Made by a program: the position numbers and the translations under genes. From Planktomarina sp. (GTDB taxonomy: Bacteria > Pseudomonadota > Alphaproteobacteria > Rhodobacterales > Rhodobacteraceae): 60,298 nt of DNA. Within the stretch, counting starts at the first letter, position 1. Each line of letters opens with the position of its first letter. Location of the stretch: contig JADHLF010000010.1 in the NCBI GenBank assembly GCA_016780825.1, positions 1 through 60,298 of the forward strand. Direction: 5' to 3'. This document shows, piece by piece, positions 7,442 through 15,054 of the stretch. Under the pieces are notes generated by a model that ran no database searches, was not told where the DNA came from, and was given only the letters and a program-made list of their open reading frames with translations.

Positions 7442-7464
7442 AGGCCCCAGCAAAAGTGGGGCCT
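7442..7464 (-). terminator. Terminator of the small secreted protein gene
   Basis: AGGCCCCA and TGGGGCCT form an 8-bp perfect stem around a 7-base loop. On the minus strand it is followed by TTCTTATT. It sits 22 bases after the stop of the gene at 7487-7648, which is the expected place for a factor-independent terminator. Confidence 0.7.
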
Positions 7465-7486
7465 CATTAGTTCGGCATAGATAAGC

Positions 7487-7648
7487 TTATGCGCTTGTGT
7501 CGACACACTGCTTTGCTTCTGCGTCCCAAGCTTGGCCTGTTGCGCAAGACATTGAGGCTTCTTGTTCACCGTGCATTCCGCATCCATCTGCGAGAGCGAA
7601 TGGAGCAGAGAGAACCAAAGCGAACAGTGATGCTGTAATCGTTTTCAT
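7487..7648 (-). CDS. Small secreted cysteine-containing protein
   Basis: A 53-residue frame with a GAGGAG ribosome-binding site. Residues 1-20 form a signal peptide (MKTITASLFALVLSAPFALA, cleavage expected after ALA). The mature part of about 33 residues has three cysteines and the motif CATGQAWDAEAKQC. Small periplasmic or secreted proteins with this C-x(2)-G-x-x-W-D-x(5)-C pattern recur in Rhodobacterales and are sometimes misannotated as adenylosuccinate lyase. The function is unknown. The strong terminator behind it supports a real gene. Confidence 0.72.
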   Translation of the reverse strand: MKTITASLFALVLSAPFALADGCGMHGEQEASMSCATGQAWDAEAKQCVDTSA

Positions 7649-7974
7649 AGTTTTCTCCTCATCAAGTGACTTTCTATGTATTCTGAACTGCCTTCATAGC
7701 AAGGCACACAATGTCACAGCCCAAACCAAAAGAGGCTGAGCCATTACAGCCCAGCCTTTGAGTTTGTACATTTGCTTCGGGGAGACAAATGTTACTCTCT
7801 TTACGCTGCAGCTGATTTTGTTCACAACGCGCACACCAGCGGTTAATAAAACCTTGCACGGGTGAGATAAGGTCCGCAAGCGCTCTGCGGCTATGTGTGG
7901 ACCGCATCCCCCATGATCAGGCGGCGCGGCTGGCTTTGATTATCTGATGTGCGGTTAACAATGGGGCGACAGCA
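7649..7974. other. Intergenic region between the small secreted protein gene and coxG
   Basis: No convincing gene is present in these 326 bases. A 25-codon minus-strand frame at 7694-7771 would encode a short hydrophobic peptide (VMAQPLLVWAVTLCALL at its end) but lacks a ribosome-binding site. AGGCTG...CAGCCT near 7730-7755 forms a short imperfect hairpin. The region must hold the promoters of the flanking divergent genes, but no clear consensus pair was found. Confidence 0.4.
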
Positions 7975-8427
7975 ATGGAATTGAAAGACGAGATAATCAT
8001 CAATGCACCGCAGGGCGTGGTTTATGCTGCATTGAATGATGTGGACATTCTGAAAGTTTGTATTCCTGGCTGCGAGGAGTTGGTCAAACATTCTGATACC
8101 GAATTGGAGGCCAAGGTTGTGCTAAAAGTCGGTCCGGTTAAAGCGAAATTTAGCGGAACCGTGACTTTAAGCCCAGACGCGCCGCCGGCTCGGTTTTCCC
8201 TCACTGGCGCGGGCAATGGCGGTGCGGCGGGCTATGCCAAAGGCGGGGCGGACGTGCATTTAGAAGCTCATCCGGAAGGTACGCTGCTGCGCTATACGGC
8301 CAAGGCTGAAATTGGTGGCAAATTGGCGCAATTGGGCAGCCGGTTGATCCAGGGCACGGCAAAAAAACTTGCGGCGAAGTTCTTCAGCAGCTTTGCCGAA
8401 CAGGTTGGGTCCGAGAATGCCGGCTGA
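7975..8427 (+). CDS. CoxG family protein (SRPBCC, CO dehydrogenase subunit G type)
   Basis: A 150-residue SRPBCC-fold protein with the CoxG signature: an N-terminal strand and helix (INAPQGVVYAALND), then VDILKVCIPGCEEL, VGPVKAKFSGTV and a C-terminal helix KKLAAKFFSSFAEQV. In CO dehydrogenase clusters CoxG is thought to anchor the molybdenum enzyme to the membrane or help maturation. Here no coxMSL catalytic genes are present, so its partner must be elsewhere. It overlaps the next gene, a CoxI/XdhC protein, by 11 bases, which supports a shared job in molybdenum hydroxylase maturation. Confidence 0.85.
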   Translation: MELKDEIIINAPQGVVYAALNDVDILKVCIPGCEELVKHSDTELEAKVVLKVGPVKAKFSGTVTLSPDAPPARFSLTGAGNGGAAGYAKGGADVHLEAHPEGTLLRYTAKAEIGGKLAQLGSRLIQGTAKKLAAKFFSSFAEQVGSENAG

Positions 8428-9346
8428 GGGGAGGATCCTTTATGCCGAACATGCGCAGGATATTCTCGCCGCCACCCTTGCTTTGATGCACTCAGGGGAG
8501 CCCTGCGCCTTGGTGACCAGCCTGAATATTGAAGGCGGCGCGGCCCGAGAGCTTGGCTCTTTGGCGGTGATCAGCGGCACGGGAGATATGGTTGGTTACC
8601 TGTCTAATGGCTGTATTGATCGCGATATCATCCATCACGGCATGGCGGCGATTGACAACGGCCGGCGCAAACATCTGCGCTATGGGGCAGGCTCGCCCTA
8701 TTTGGATCTCAAACTGCCCTGCGGTGGCGCTTTGGAACTGGTTATTGATCCCGCACCAGATTTGGCCCTGCTTGAGACGGCTTTGGCGCGCCTGCTCGAC
8801 CGCCAAAAAACGGTGCTCGCTTTTGAGGGGCGCGACGGGCCGGTGCAGATAGAATATGCGCCCAAACCCGCATTGATCCTTGCGGGGCGGGGTGCAATTT
8901 TTCGCACCACCGCGCAGTTGGCTGCACATATGGATTTTGAGCTGCATCTTGCGTCGCCCGATCTTGAGGATCTTGCCAGTTTGGAAGGGCTCAACCCCAG
9001 GACCCACCAGCCCATGACCACACCGAGCGCGGCGATTGATCTGCCGATAGACGCTTATTCTGCGGTCCTTCTGGTCTTTCATGATCATGAATGGGAGCAA
9101 GAAATTTTGATGCAGGCGGCGCGGCAGAATCCCTTTTTCATTGGCGCTTTGGGCAGCCGCAGAACGCATGCCATGCGGGTCGAGCGACTGTCACATGCGG
9201 GGTTGAGCGCGGCGCAATCTGCGCAAATTCACGGACCGATTGGCTTGGTGCCCTCGCTGCGCAATGCCTCGCTCATTGCTGTGTCAGCGCTGGCTGAAAT
9301 CATCGCAAAATTGCCACCGTCTCAAATCCGCTTGTCCTCATCATAA
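8417..9346 (+). CDS. XdhC/CoxI family molybdenum-enzyme maturation protein
   Basis: A 309-residue protein of the XdhC/CoxI family. It has the N-terminal XdhC domain (GGAARELGSLAVIS, GYLSNGCIDRDI, LRYGAGSPYLDLKLPCGGAL) and the C-terminal Rossmann-type XdhC_C domain (GALGSRRTHAMRVERL, IHGPIGLVPS). Members bind molybdopterin-type cofactor and insert or sulfurate it in xanthine dehydrogenase-like enzymes. The start at 8417 (ATG inside the end of coxG) gives the usual length. An upstream TTG at 8369 is rejected. Its stop overlaps that of the convergent MFS gene by a few bases. Confidence 0.88.
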   Translation: MPAEGRILYAEHAQDILAATLALMHSGEPCALVTSLNIEGGAARELGSLAVISGTGDMVGYLSNGCIDRDIIHHGMAAIDNGRRKHLRYGAGSPYLDLKLPCGGALELVIDPAPDLALLETALARLLDRQKTVLAFEGRDGPVQIEYAPKPALILAGRGAIFRTTAQLAAHMDFELHLASPDLEDLASLEGLNPRTHQPMTTPSAAIDLPIDAYSAVLLVFHDHEWEQEILMQAARQNPFFIGALGSRRTHAMRVERLSHAGLSAAQSAQIHGPIGLVPSLRNASLIAVSALAEIIAKLPPSQIRLSSS

Positions 9347-10597
9347 AGCCGAGGTGGCCCCTCTGGCAGAACCGAGCGGCAGGACGCGCTCTTTGATGGG
9401 CAGGTGTACGATGGCGCTGAAGAGGCCAACTCCGACCCCAAACCACCAAACGGCTGTATATGTGCCATAGATGTCATACATCTTGCCGCCCAGCCAAACC
9501 CCAAGGAAACTGCCGAGTTGATGGGAGAAAAAGACAATGCCGTAGAGCGTGCCCATATAGCGTAACCCGTAGATATGCGCGACCAAGCCCGAGGTCAGGG
9601 GCACGGTGGCCAGCCACAAAGACCCCATGGCCACGGAAAATAATATCACAGAGAGGGGCGTGATGGGCAGGGCGATAAAAAGCGCAGCCACAATCGTCCG
9701 AGCCAAATAGATCCCCGCCAAGAGATATTTTTTCGAATAGCGTTTCCCGAGATAGCCGGCAGCAAGCGTGCCAGCGATATTGCTCAGTCCGATCAGAGAA
9801 ATTGCCAGCGCCCCGAGCCGGGAGGTGGTGGTGATGCCCACAGAATACAGTGCGCCACCGGGCATAATGGGGCCGCAGAGTTCGGTCACGAAGGCCGGAA
9901 AATGTGCGGTGATGAAGGCCAATTGATAGCCACAGGAAAAAAATCCTATAAAAATCAGCGTGTAGCTTGGATCCTTGAAGGCCTTGATCAACACCTCGCC
10001 GATGCTCTCCTCCAGCTCGGACCTACTGGCGACCCGCTCCGTCTTCATCATCGGCAAAAACATGAGCGAGCCGATGATAATGGCCGCGAAAGTGATAAAC
10101 ACATGCTGCCAGGACATGAAACCCAGAAGATATTCTGCCAATGGTGCGCCGATCACCTGCCCAGCCGAACCTGCGGCGGTGGCAATCGCCAGCGCCATGG
10201 CTCTATGCTCATCAGAGGCCGCGCGCCCGACCACGGCCAAAATCACACCAAAGCCGGTGCCGGCGATTCCGAAGCCAACCAATATCCCATAGGCCTGCAT
10301 CGCGCCGGGGGTGACCGCATAGGAGGAGAGAATCAGTCCAAGCGCATAGACCAAGCCGCCCAGCGTGATGGCTTTGCGATCCGTCACCTTTTCGGCGATG
10401 GCCCCAAAAATGGGCTGCCCGATGCCCCAAAACAAGTTTTGAATGGCAATCGCCATGGAAAACTCTGTGCGCAGCCAGCCGAATTCCTCCGACACGGGAA
10501 TTTGGAAAATACCAAAGGAGGCGCGCACCGCAAAACTCAACATCACAATGATGCAGCCGGCGACCAATACAGGGGTGACGAGGGCAGTTGATTTCAT
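9341..10597 (-). CDS. MFS transporter (monocarboxylate/oxalate-formate type)
   Basis: A 418-residue integral membrane protein with about twelve hydrophobic segments in two six-helix halves. The loop after helix 2 reads GAIAEKVTDRKAITLGG, the MFS loop motif, and the mirrored loop appears as GYLGKRYSKKYLLAG. The C-terminal half (GTLYGIVFFSHQLGSFLGVW) resembles MFS proteins annotated as oxalate/formate or monocarboxylate carriers. The substrate cannot be read from sequence. It is convergent with xdhC, overlapping it by 6 bases, and divergent from zapE. Confidence 0.87.
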   Translation of the reverse strand: MKSTALVTPVLVAGCIIVMLSFAVRASFGIFQIPVSEEFGWLRTEFSMAIAIQNLFWGIGQPIFGAIAEKVTDRKAITLGGLVYALGLILSSYAVTPGAMQAYGILVGFGIAGTGFGVILAVVGRAASDEHRAMALAIATAAGSAGQVIGAPLAEYLLGFMSWQHVFITFAAIIIGSLMFLPMMKTERVASRSELEESIGEVLIKAFKDPSYTLIFIGFFSCGYQLAFITAHFPAFVTELCGPIMPGGALYSVGITTTSRLGALAISLIGLSNIAGTLAAGYLGKRYSKKYLLAGIYLARTIVAALFIALPITPLSVILFSVAMGSLWLATVPLTSGLVAHIYGLRYMGTLYGIVFFSHQLGSFLGVWLGGKMYDIYGTYTAVWWFGVGVGLFSAIVHLPIKERVLPLGSARGATSAL

Positions 10598-10638
10598 GGG
10601 CAGACCCTACTTCTTAAAATACTATTCGCAAGAGCAAT

Positions 10639-10668
10639 AGCGCTGGGCGCGCGATTGCACCCAGCGCT
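10639..10668. promoter_or_regulatory. Hairpin in the leader between the MFS gene and zapE
   Basis: AGCGCTGGG (10639-10647) and CCCAGCGCT (10660-10668) form a perfect 9-bp stem with a 12-base loop, 21 bases before the zapE ATG. It could be a leader hairpin or a dyad operator serving the divergent pair. No regulator is indicated. Confidence 0.4.
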
Positions 10669-10689
10669 GTGCGCAGCTATTGGAGGGAT

Positions 10690-11745
10690 ATGAATTTGCC
10701 TGACACCTATCAAAACGCCGTCGCCTCTGGAGCGTTACAGCATGACCCGGCGCAGGAAGCCGCTCTGTACGAGCTTGAGCGATTGCGGCACGCACTCAGC
10801 CAACCGCGAAAACGGGGGTGGTTTCGCAAGGCCGCGCCGGCGCCCGATGGGATCTACCTTTGGGGCGGCGTGGGGCGCGGCAAGTCGATGCTGATGGATA
10901 TGTTTGCCCGCAGCCTTGGCCCCACTGTTCGGCGCGTGCATTTTCATGGCTTCATGCAAGAGGTTCATGCCGGGATTGCCCGGGCCAAGGCGCAAGGCGC
11001 GGTGGATGCTATTCAACCGGTGGCCGAAGAGATGGCCAGGGGCATCCGCTGTTTGGCGTTTGATGAGATGCAAATCACCGATATCACCGATGCGATGCTG
11101 GTGGGGCGTTTGTTTGAGGCCCTATTTGCGGCGGGCATTGTTATTGTTGCCACGTCAAACCGTCACCCGGAAGATCTTTATAAGAATGGGTTGAACCGGC
11201 AACTTTTTTTGCCCTTCATCGCGCTGTTACAACAAAAAATGGTGGTGCATGAGCTGGCCTCTCCCAAGGATTATCGCCAAGATAGGATGGCGGGGCAGGG
11301 CTGTTATTTCACGCCCCTCGATGCGGCCGCGCGGGCTCGCATGGATCAAATCTGGATGGATTTAGCCGGGGGGCCGGGGCAACCCTTCGCCCTTGAGGTG
11401 AAATCCCGCCGGGTGATGGTTCCAGAATTTCGCAATGGCATTGCCCGAATGTCTTTTGCAGAGCTCTGTGGCGCCGCTTTGGGGGCGGCCGATTACCTCG
11501 CTTTGGTTCAAGAGGCCAAGGTTTTGATGCTCGATGATATCCCGTTGCTCGGGCCCGCAAATGCCAGCGAGGCCAAGCGCTTTGTCACCTTGATTGATGC
11601 GGTCTATGAAGCGCAAATTGGGTTTATCGCCTCTGCGGCGGCCGCGCCAGACGCCCTATATCCCAGCGGCACGGGCAGTTTTGAATTTGAGCGCACCGCC
11701 TCTCGCTTGGCTGAAATGCAGGCCGAGGGATGGGGGAGAGGCTAG
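10690..11745 (+). CDS. zapE: AFG1/ZapE family ATPase
   Basis: A 351-residue P-loop ATPase of the AFG1-like family (ZapE in E. coli, linked to the division ring; AFG1 in mitochondria, linked to protein quality control). Walker A is GGVGRGKSMLMD, preceded by GIYLWGG. Walker B is CLAFDEMQITD, and the sensor region IVATSNRHPEDLYKNGLNR is typical. The ATG at 10690 is chosen because TGGAGG lies just upstream and because homologs start near NLPDTYQ. The alternative GTG at 10669 lies inside the leader hairpin region. The TAG stop is provided by the pentanucleotide repeat. Confidence 0.92.
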   Translation: MNLPDTYQNAVASGALQHDPAQEAALYELERLRHALSQPRKRGWFRKAAPAPDGIYLWGGVGRGKSMLMDMFARSLGPTVRRVHFHGFMQEVHAGIARAKAQGAVDAIQPVAEEMARGIRCLAFDEMQITDITDAMLVGRLFEALFAAGIVIVATSNRHPEDLYKNGLNRQLFLPFIALLQQKMVVHELASPKDYRQDRMAGQGCYFTPLDAAARARMDQIWMDLAGGPGQPFALEVKSRRVMVPEFRNGIARMSFAELCGAALGAADYLALVQEAKVLMLDDIPLLGPANASEAKRFVTLIDAVYEAQIGFIASAAAAPDALYPSGTGSFEFERTASRLAEMQAEGWGRG

Positions 11746-11775
11746 GCTGGGCTTGGCTAGGCTAGGCTAGGCTAG
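11741..11775. repeat. Pentanucleotide tandem repeat (GCTAG)n
   Basis: Seven adjacent 5-base units read GCTAG, GCTGG, GCTTG and then four perfect GCTAG copies. The first unit contains the zapE stop (TAG at 11743-11745), and the last contains the folC stop on the other strand (11772-11774). Because TAG occurs in every unit on both strands, all six frames are closed within 15 bases. Confidence 0.9.
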
Positions 11776-13055
11776 GTGCTGGGCTCATTCTCGCGCAAGA
11801 CATGCCCTGCCAGATATAACGATCCGCAGATCAAAATCCGCGCCTGCGGGTGGCGTTGGGACAGGTCCTGAAGGGCTGCGCGCACATCGCTCGCCTCGCG
11901 GGAGGGGATGGCACAGCTCCGTCCCACTTCAGCCAGATCCGCACTGGAAACCGCGTTGACTTCATTGGGAATGGTCACTGTGGTGAGCGAGGCGCAATGG
12001 GCTGCAATGGGCGCCAAAAACCCTGTCACATCTTTGGTATTGAGCATGCCGCAGATAATATGGGTGTCGCGCTTGGGCAGGGTGGCGAGGGTGGCGGCGA
12101 TGGCGCGCCCAGCAGCGGGGTTATGCCCGCCATCGAGCCAAATCTCATGGCCGGGAAGGCTGTCCACGAGCCGACCTTGGCGCAACCGCTGCATGCGTGC
12201 GGGCCAATAGGCTTGCAGCATGGCCGCGGTGCAGGCCTCTTCACCCTGCCCGAGATACCGAAGGGTGGCGATGGCCGCACCGGCATTTTGAATTTGATGC
12301 GGGCCTGGCAGGCACGGCAGCGGCAGATCCAAAAGGCCGGTTTCGTCTTGATAGATCAAGCGCTCCGCCTCGGTGGTAACATGCCAATGCTGCCCATAGA
12401 CGCGCAGATCTGCGCCAATCTTGGCCGCCTGACGTTCGATCACCTCGAGGGCTTCCTCTGGCTGCGGCCCCACAATAGCGGTGACCCCGCGCTTCAGGAT
12501 GCCCGCTTTTTCAAAGGCAATCTTGGCCAGCGTGTCGCCAAGAAATTGTTGGTGATCGAGATCAATGGGTGTGAGAACACAGGCTGCTGGCTTGTCGACC
12601 ACATTGGTCACGTCCAACCGTCCACCCAAGCCGGTTTCCAGCAAAGTATAATCTGCCGCATGTTCGGCAAAGCCCTGCAATGCCGCGCATGTGGTAATTT
12701 CAAAATAGGTGATGGTCTCACCGCCATTGGCGCTGTAGCAGCGATCAAGCAGCTCGGCAAGCGCTGCTTCGCTGATCAATTCACCGGCAATGCGGATGCG
12801 TTCATGGAATCTCGCCAGATGCGGCGAGGTATAGGCGTGAACCCTTCGCCCCGCCCCTTCGAGACCTGCGCGGATCATGGCCTGCGTGCTGCCTTTGCCG
12901 TTGGTGCCGGCCAGGTGAATGACGCTTGGCAGCCGGTCTTGCGGGTTATCCAAAGCCTGCAGAAGCCGCCACACCCGGTCTAAGGTCAAATCAATGACCT
13001 TAGGATGAAGGGCCATCATCCTCTCGAGGATGATGTCAGAATTTTTTGATGTCAT
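11772..13055 (-). CDS. folC: Bifunctional folylpolyglutamate synthase / dihydrofolate synthase
   Basis: FolC adds glutamate to dihydropteroate and to folates, using ATP, in the cytoplasm. The 427-residue protein has the Mur-ligase fold: the P-loop HLAGTNGKGSTQAM near residue 48, the TSPHLARFHERIRI segment, TYFEITTCAALQGF, the ELETGLGGRLD-like stretch LLETGLGGRLDVTNVV, and the C-terminal glutamate-binding domain with WLDGGHNPAAGRA. The length is typical. Its ATG overlaps the accD stop by 4 bases, so the two form one operon. Confidence 0.95.
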   Translation of the reverse strand: MTSKNSDIILERMMALHPKVIDLTLDRVWRLLQALDNPQDRLPSVIHLAGTNGKGSTQAMIRAGLEGAGRRVHAYTSPHLARFHERIRIAGELISEAALAELLDRCYSANGGETITYFEITTCAALQGFAEHAADYTLLETGLGGRLDVTNVVDKPAACVLTPIDLDHQQFLGDTLAKIAFEKAGILKRGVTAIVGPQPEEALEVIERQAAKIGADLRVYGQHWHVTTEAERLIYQDETGLLDLPLPCLPGPHQIQNAGAAIATLRYLGQGEEACTAAMLQAYWPARMQRLRQGRLVDSLPGHEIWLDGGHNPAAGRAIAATLATLPKRDTHIICGMLNTKDVTGFLAPIAAHCASLTTVTIPNEVNAVSSADLAEVGRSCAIPSREASDVRAALQDLSQRHPQARILICGSLYLAGHVLRENEPST

Positions 13056-13972
13056 TTCGCGCGGTTCGTTTCGGCAGAGGGCTCATCGGCCGAGGGTTTC
13101 GGCAAATCACCTTTGATAGCCGGAGATTGTTTCAACAGCATCCGGGTGATGGTGATCAATTCATCGCGCATTTGGGTGCGATGTGTCACCCGGTCCAACA
13201 TCCCGTGATCCAACAGATACTCAGCACGCTGGAACCCTTCTGGTAATTTCTCACGAATGGTTTGTTCAATGACCCTTTGGCCCGCAAAGCAGATCAACGC
13301 ATTGGGTTCGGCGATATGCACATCGCCCAGCATCGCGTAGGAGGCGGTGACCCCGCCTGTGGTGGGGTGAGTGAGCACAACGATATAGGGAAGGCCCGCC
13401 TCTTTGAGCATTTGCACGGCAACGGTGGTGCGGGGCATTTGCATCAAGGATAAAATCCCCTCCTGCATCCGTGCGCCGCCGGCGGCTGAGAACAATATCA
13501 GCGGGCGCTTCAGCTCAACTGCGCGCTGGGCCGCGGCGATGATGGCGTTGCCAACATACATGCCCATCGATCCGCCCATGAAGGCAAAATCCTGGCAGGC
13601 AGCAACAATGCCCGTGCGGCCCATTTCACCTTCCACGACCAGCATGGCTTCTGTCTCGCCGGTTTTCTTTTGTGCGGCTTTCATTCGGTCGGGATATTTC
13701 TTTTGATCGCGGAAATGCAGCGGGTCGGTGATGGGTTTTGGCACATCCACTTCAACAAAGATTCCACCGTCAAACAGGGCTTCCAGGCGTGCGCGCGGGC
13801 TGATGCCCATATGGTGATCGCATTGGGTGCAGACGTTCAAATTCTCCGACAGCTCGCGGTGAAACAACATCGTGCCGCATTCGGCGCATTTGGTCCAAAG
13901 ATTTTCGGGAACTTCGCGGCGTGAAAACAGCGAATTAATCTTGGGCCTGACGTAATTAGAAATCCAATTCAA
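13052..13972 (-). CDS. accD: Acetyl-CoA carboxylase carboxyltransferase subunit beta
   Basis: AccD with AccA transfers the carboxyl group from biotin to acetyl-CoA, the first step of fatty acid synthesis. The 306-residue protein has the N-terminal four-cysteine zinc finger (CAECGTMLF ... CTQCDHHMG) and then the crotonase-like carboxyltransferase domain with GGARMQEGILSLMQM and THPTTGGVTASYAMLGD. The start is TTG at 13972. It gives the family-typical N-terminus NWISNYVRPKI and has AGGAA upstream. The gene overlaps folC. Confidence 0.95.
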   Translation of the reverse strand: MNWISNYVRPKINSLFSRREVPENLWTKCAECGTMLFHRELSENLNVCTQCDHHMGISPRARLEALFDGGIFVEVDVPKPITDPLHFRDQKKYPDRMKAAQKKTGETEAMLVVEGEMGRTGIVAACQDFAFMGGSMGMYVGNAIIAAAQRAVELKRPLILFSAAGGARMQEGILSLMQMPRTTVAVQMLKEAGLPYIVVLTHPTTGGVTASYAMLGDVHIAEPNALICFAGQRVIEQTIREKLPEGFQRAEYLLDHGMLDRVTHRTQMRDELITITRMLLKQSPAIKGDLPKPSADEPSAETNRAK

Positions 13973-13988
13973 CGCGTGTGTTTCCTGT

Positions 13989-13994
13989 ATTATA
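13989..13994 (-). promoter_or_regulatory. Perfect -10 element upstream of accD
   Basis: TATAAT occurs on the minus strand 16 bases before the accD TTG start. No good -35 hexamer is seen at 16-18 bases further upstream, so this may be a weak or activated promoter with a very short leader. Confidence 0.3.
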
Positions 13995-14008
13995 AAACTT
14001 GGGATCAG

Positions 14009-14917
14009 TTAATCATCTACGGGCCAAATTGCAACTAACCTGCGCAGTGCGATGCGCATAGTGAGATAGGCCAGCAGGAGGAAGGCGGCGTCATATGGCA
14101 CGAGTGATATTAACCGCTCTTCATCTGTGATCGAAAAATCGTAGGAAAAAAGCGCCAGCCCTCCAAGGTAGTCAGAAAACCCACAAAAAATAATGGAATA
14201 AAAGTTCCAAACAAAATGAAATGCAATGGCCGGGCCCAGTGTGCCACTGCGCGCGGTGAGATCGGCGGCGATCACACCAAAGAGGGTTGTGGACAGAACC
14301 ATCCATGGTGCCGCTGCTCCCATGACGGCGGGGTCATAGTGCAAAAGACCAAAAATTGCCGAAGGGATCACGATCCAGACAATTCGATGCAGGCCCAGCG
14401 CTGCCAATTGGCTTTGCAAATATCCGCGAAATACCAATTCCTCGGCACTGACCTGAATGAGCAGGAACGCCAATGAGAGGGGCAGCAGGCCGAGCCATTG
14501 GCTGAGTGGGAGGTTTTGCACGACTGTGGAGCTATTGCTTGTGATAACAGCCACGACCGTGGCCAGCGCAAACAAACGGATCATGGTTCGAAAAAATTGT
14601 GCTTTGGCGCGGGCGAAATCGCCGATGAGCAAAAGCGGGCTGTGGTGATGCAGGCTCCAGACCGTGAAGCTGACCGCGGCAGTCAAAAACCCAAAACTGC
14701 CTAACATGACAAACATTTGACTTGGGCTGCTGGGGCCAGGCACTTGCAGGGTCTGCTCAAACCAAGCCTCGCCCATGACGGACAAAAGCACCTGGCAGCT
14801 GAGGCTTAGAAGCAACATATAAAGAAGGGTTGTGATCACAAGCCCGAGGATAAGCCTCAGAAGGCTTGCCTTTGCCCGTGCCGGGGCGATGAGGGCTTCA
14901 TAGGGGTCGTAAGACAT
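14009..14917 (-). CDS. CPBP family intramembrane glutamic endopeptidase
   Basis: A 302-residue polytopic membrane protein of the CPBP (CAAX/Rce1/Abi) family. The conserved motif SAEELVFRGYL gives the paired glutamates and arginine. FGLLHYD gives the second motif histidine, and AIAFHFVWN the third. These form the catalytic centre inside the membrane. The substrate is unknown. The start at ATG 14917 (MSYDPYEALIAPARAK) matches Rhodobacterales homologs; an ATG 16 codons upstream is possible, but neither has a clear ribosome-binding site. It is divergent from ilvD. Confidence 0.88.
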   Translation of the reverse strand: MSYDPYEALIAPARAKASLLRLILGLVITTLLYMLLLSLSCQVLLSVMGEAWFEQTLQVPGPSSPSQMFVMLGSFGFLTAAVSFTVWSLHHHSPLLLIGDFARAKAQFFRTMIRLFALATVVAVITSNSSTVVQNLPLSQWLGLLPLSLAFLLIQVSAEELVFRGYLQSQLAALGLHRIVWIVIPSAIFGLLHYDPAVMGAAAPWMVLSTTLFGVIAADLTARSGTLGPAIAFHFVWNFYSIIFCGFSDYLGGLALFSYDFSITDEERLISLVPYDAAFLLLAYLTMRIALRRLVAIWPVDD

Positions 14918-15054
14918 AAGATGAAGATACTGCGCGCGCGCTATGCTGGCCAGAGCGAAACGCATCGATGCGCAAAACTTGGCTGACCTTCACTCTTGTC
15001 CCAAGCTCGTGAAGCGCTTAAACAACCGCAAAGCTTTATACAAAGGGTCCCGCA

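Noticed and set aside
7330..7587. 85-codon minus-strand frame beside the small secreted protein
   Set aside because: It overlaps the better-supported signal-peptide frame at 7487-7648 on the same strand and would run through its terminator.
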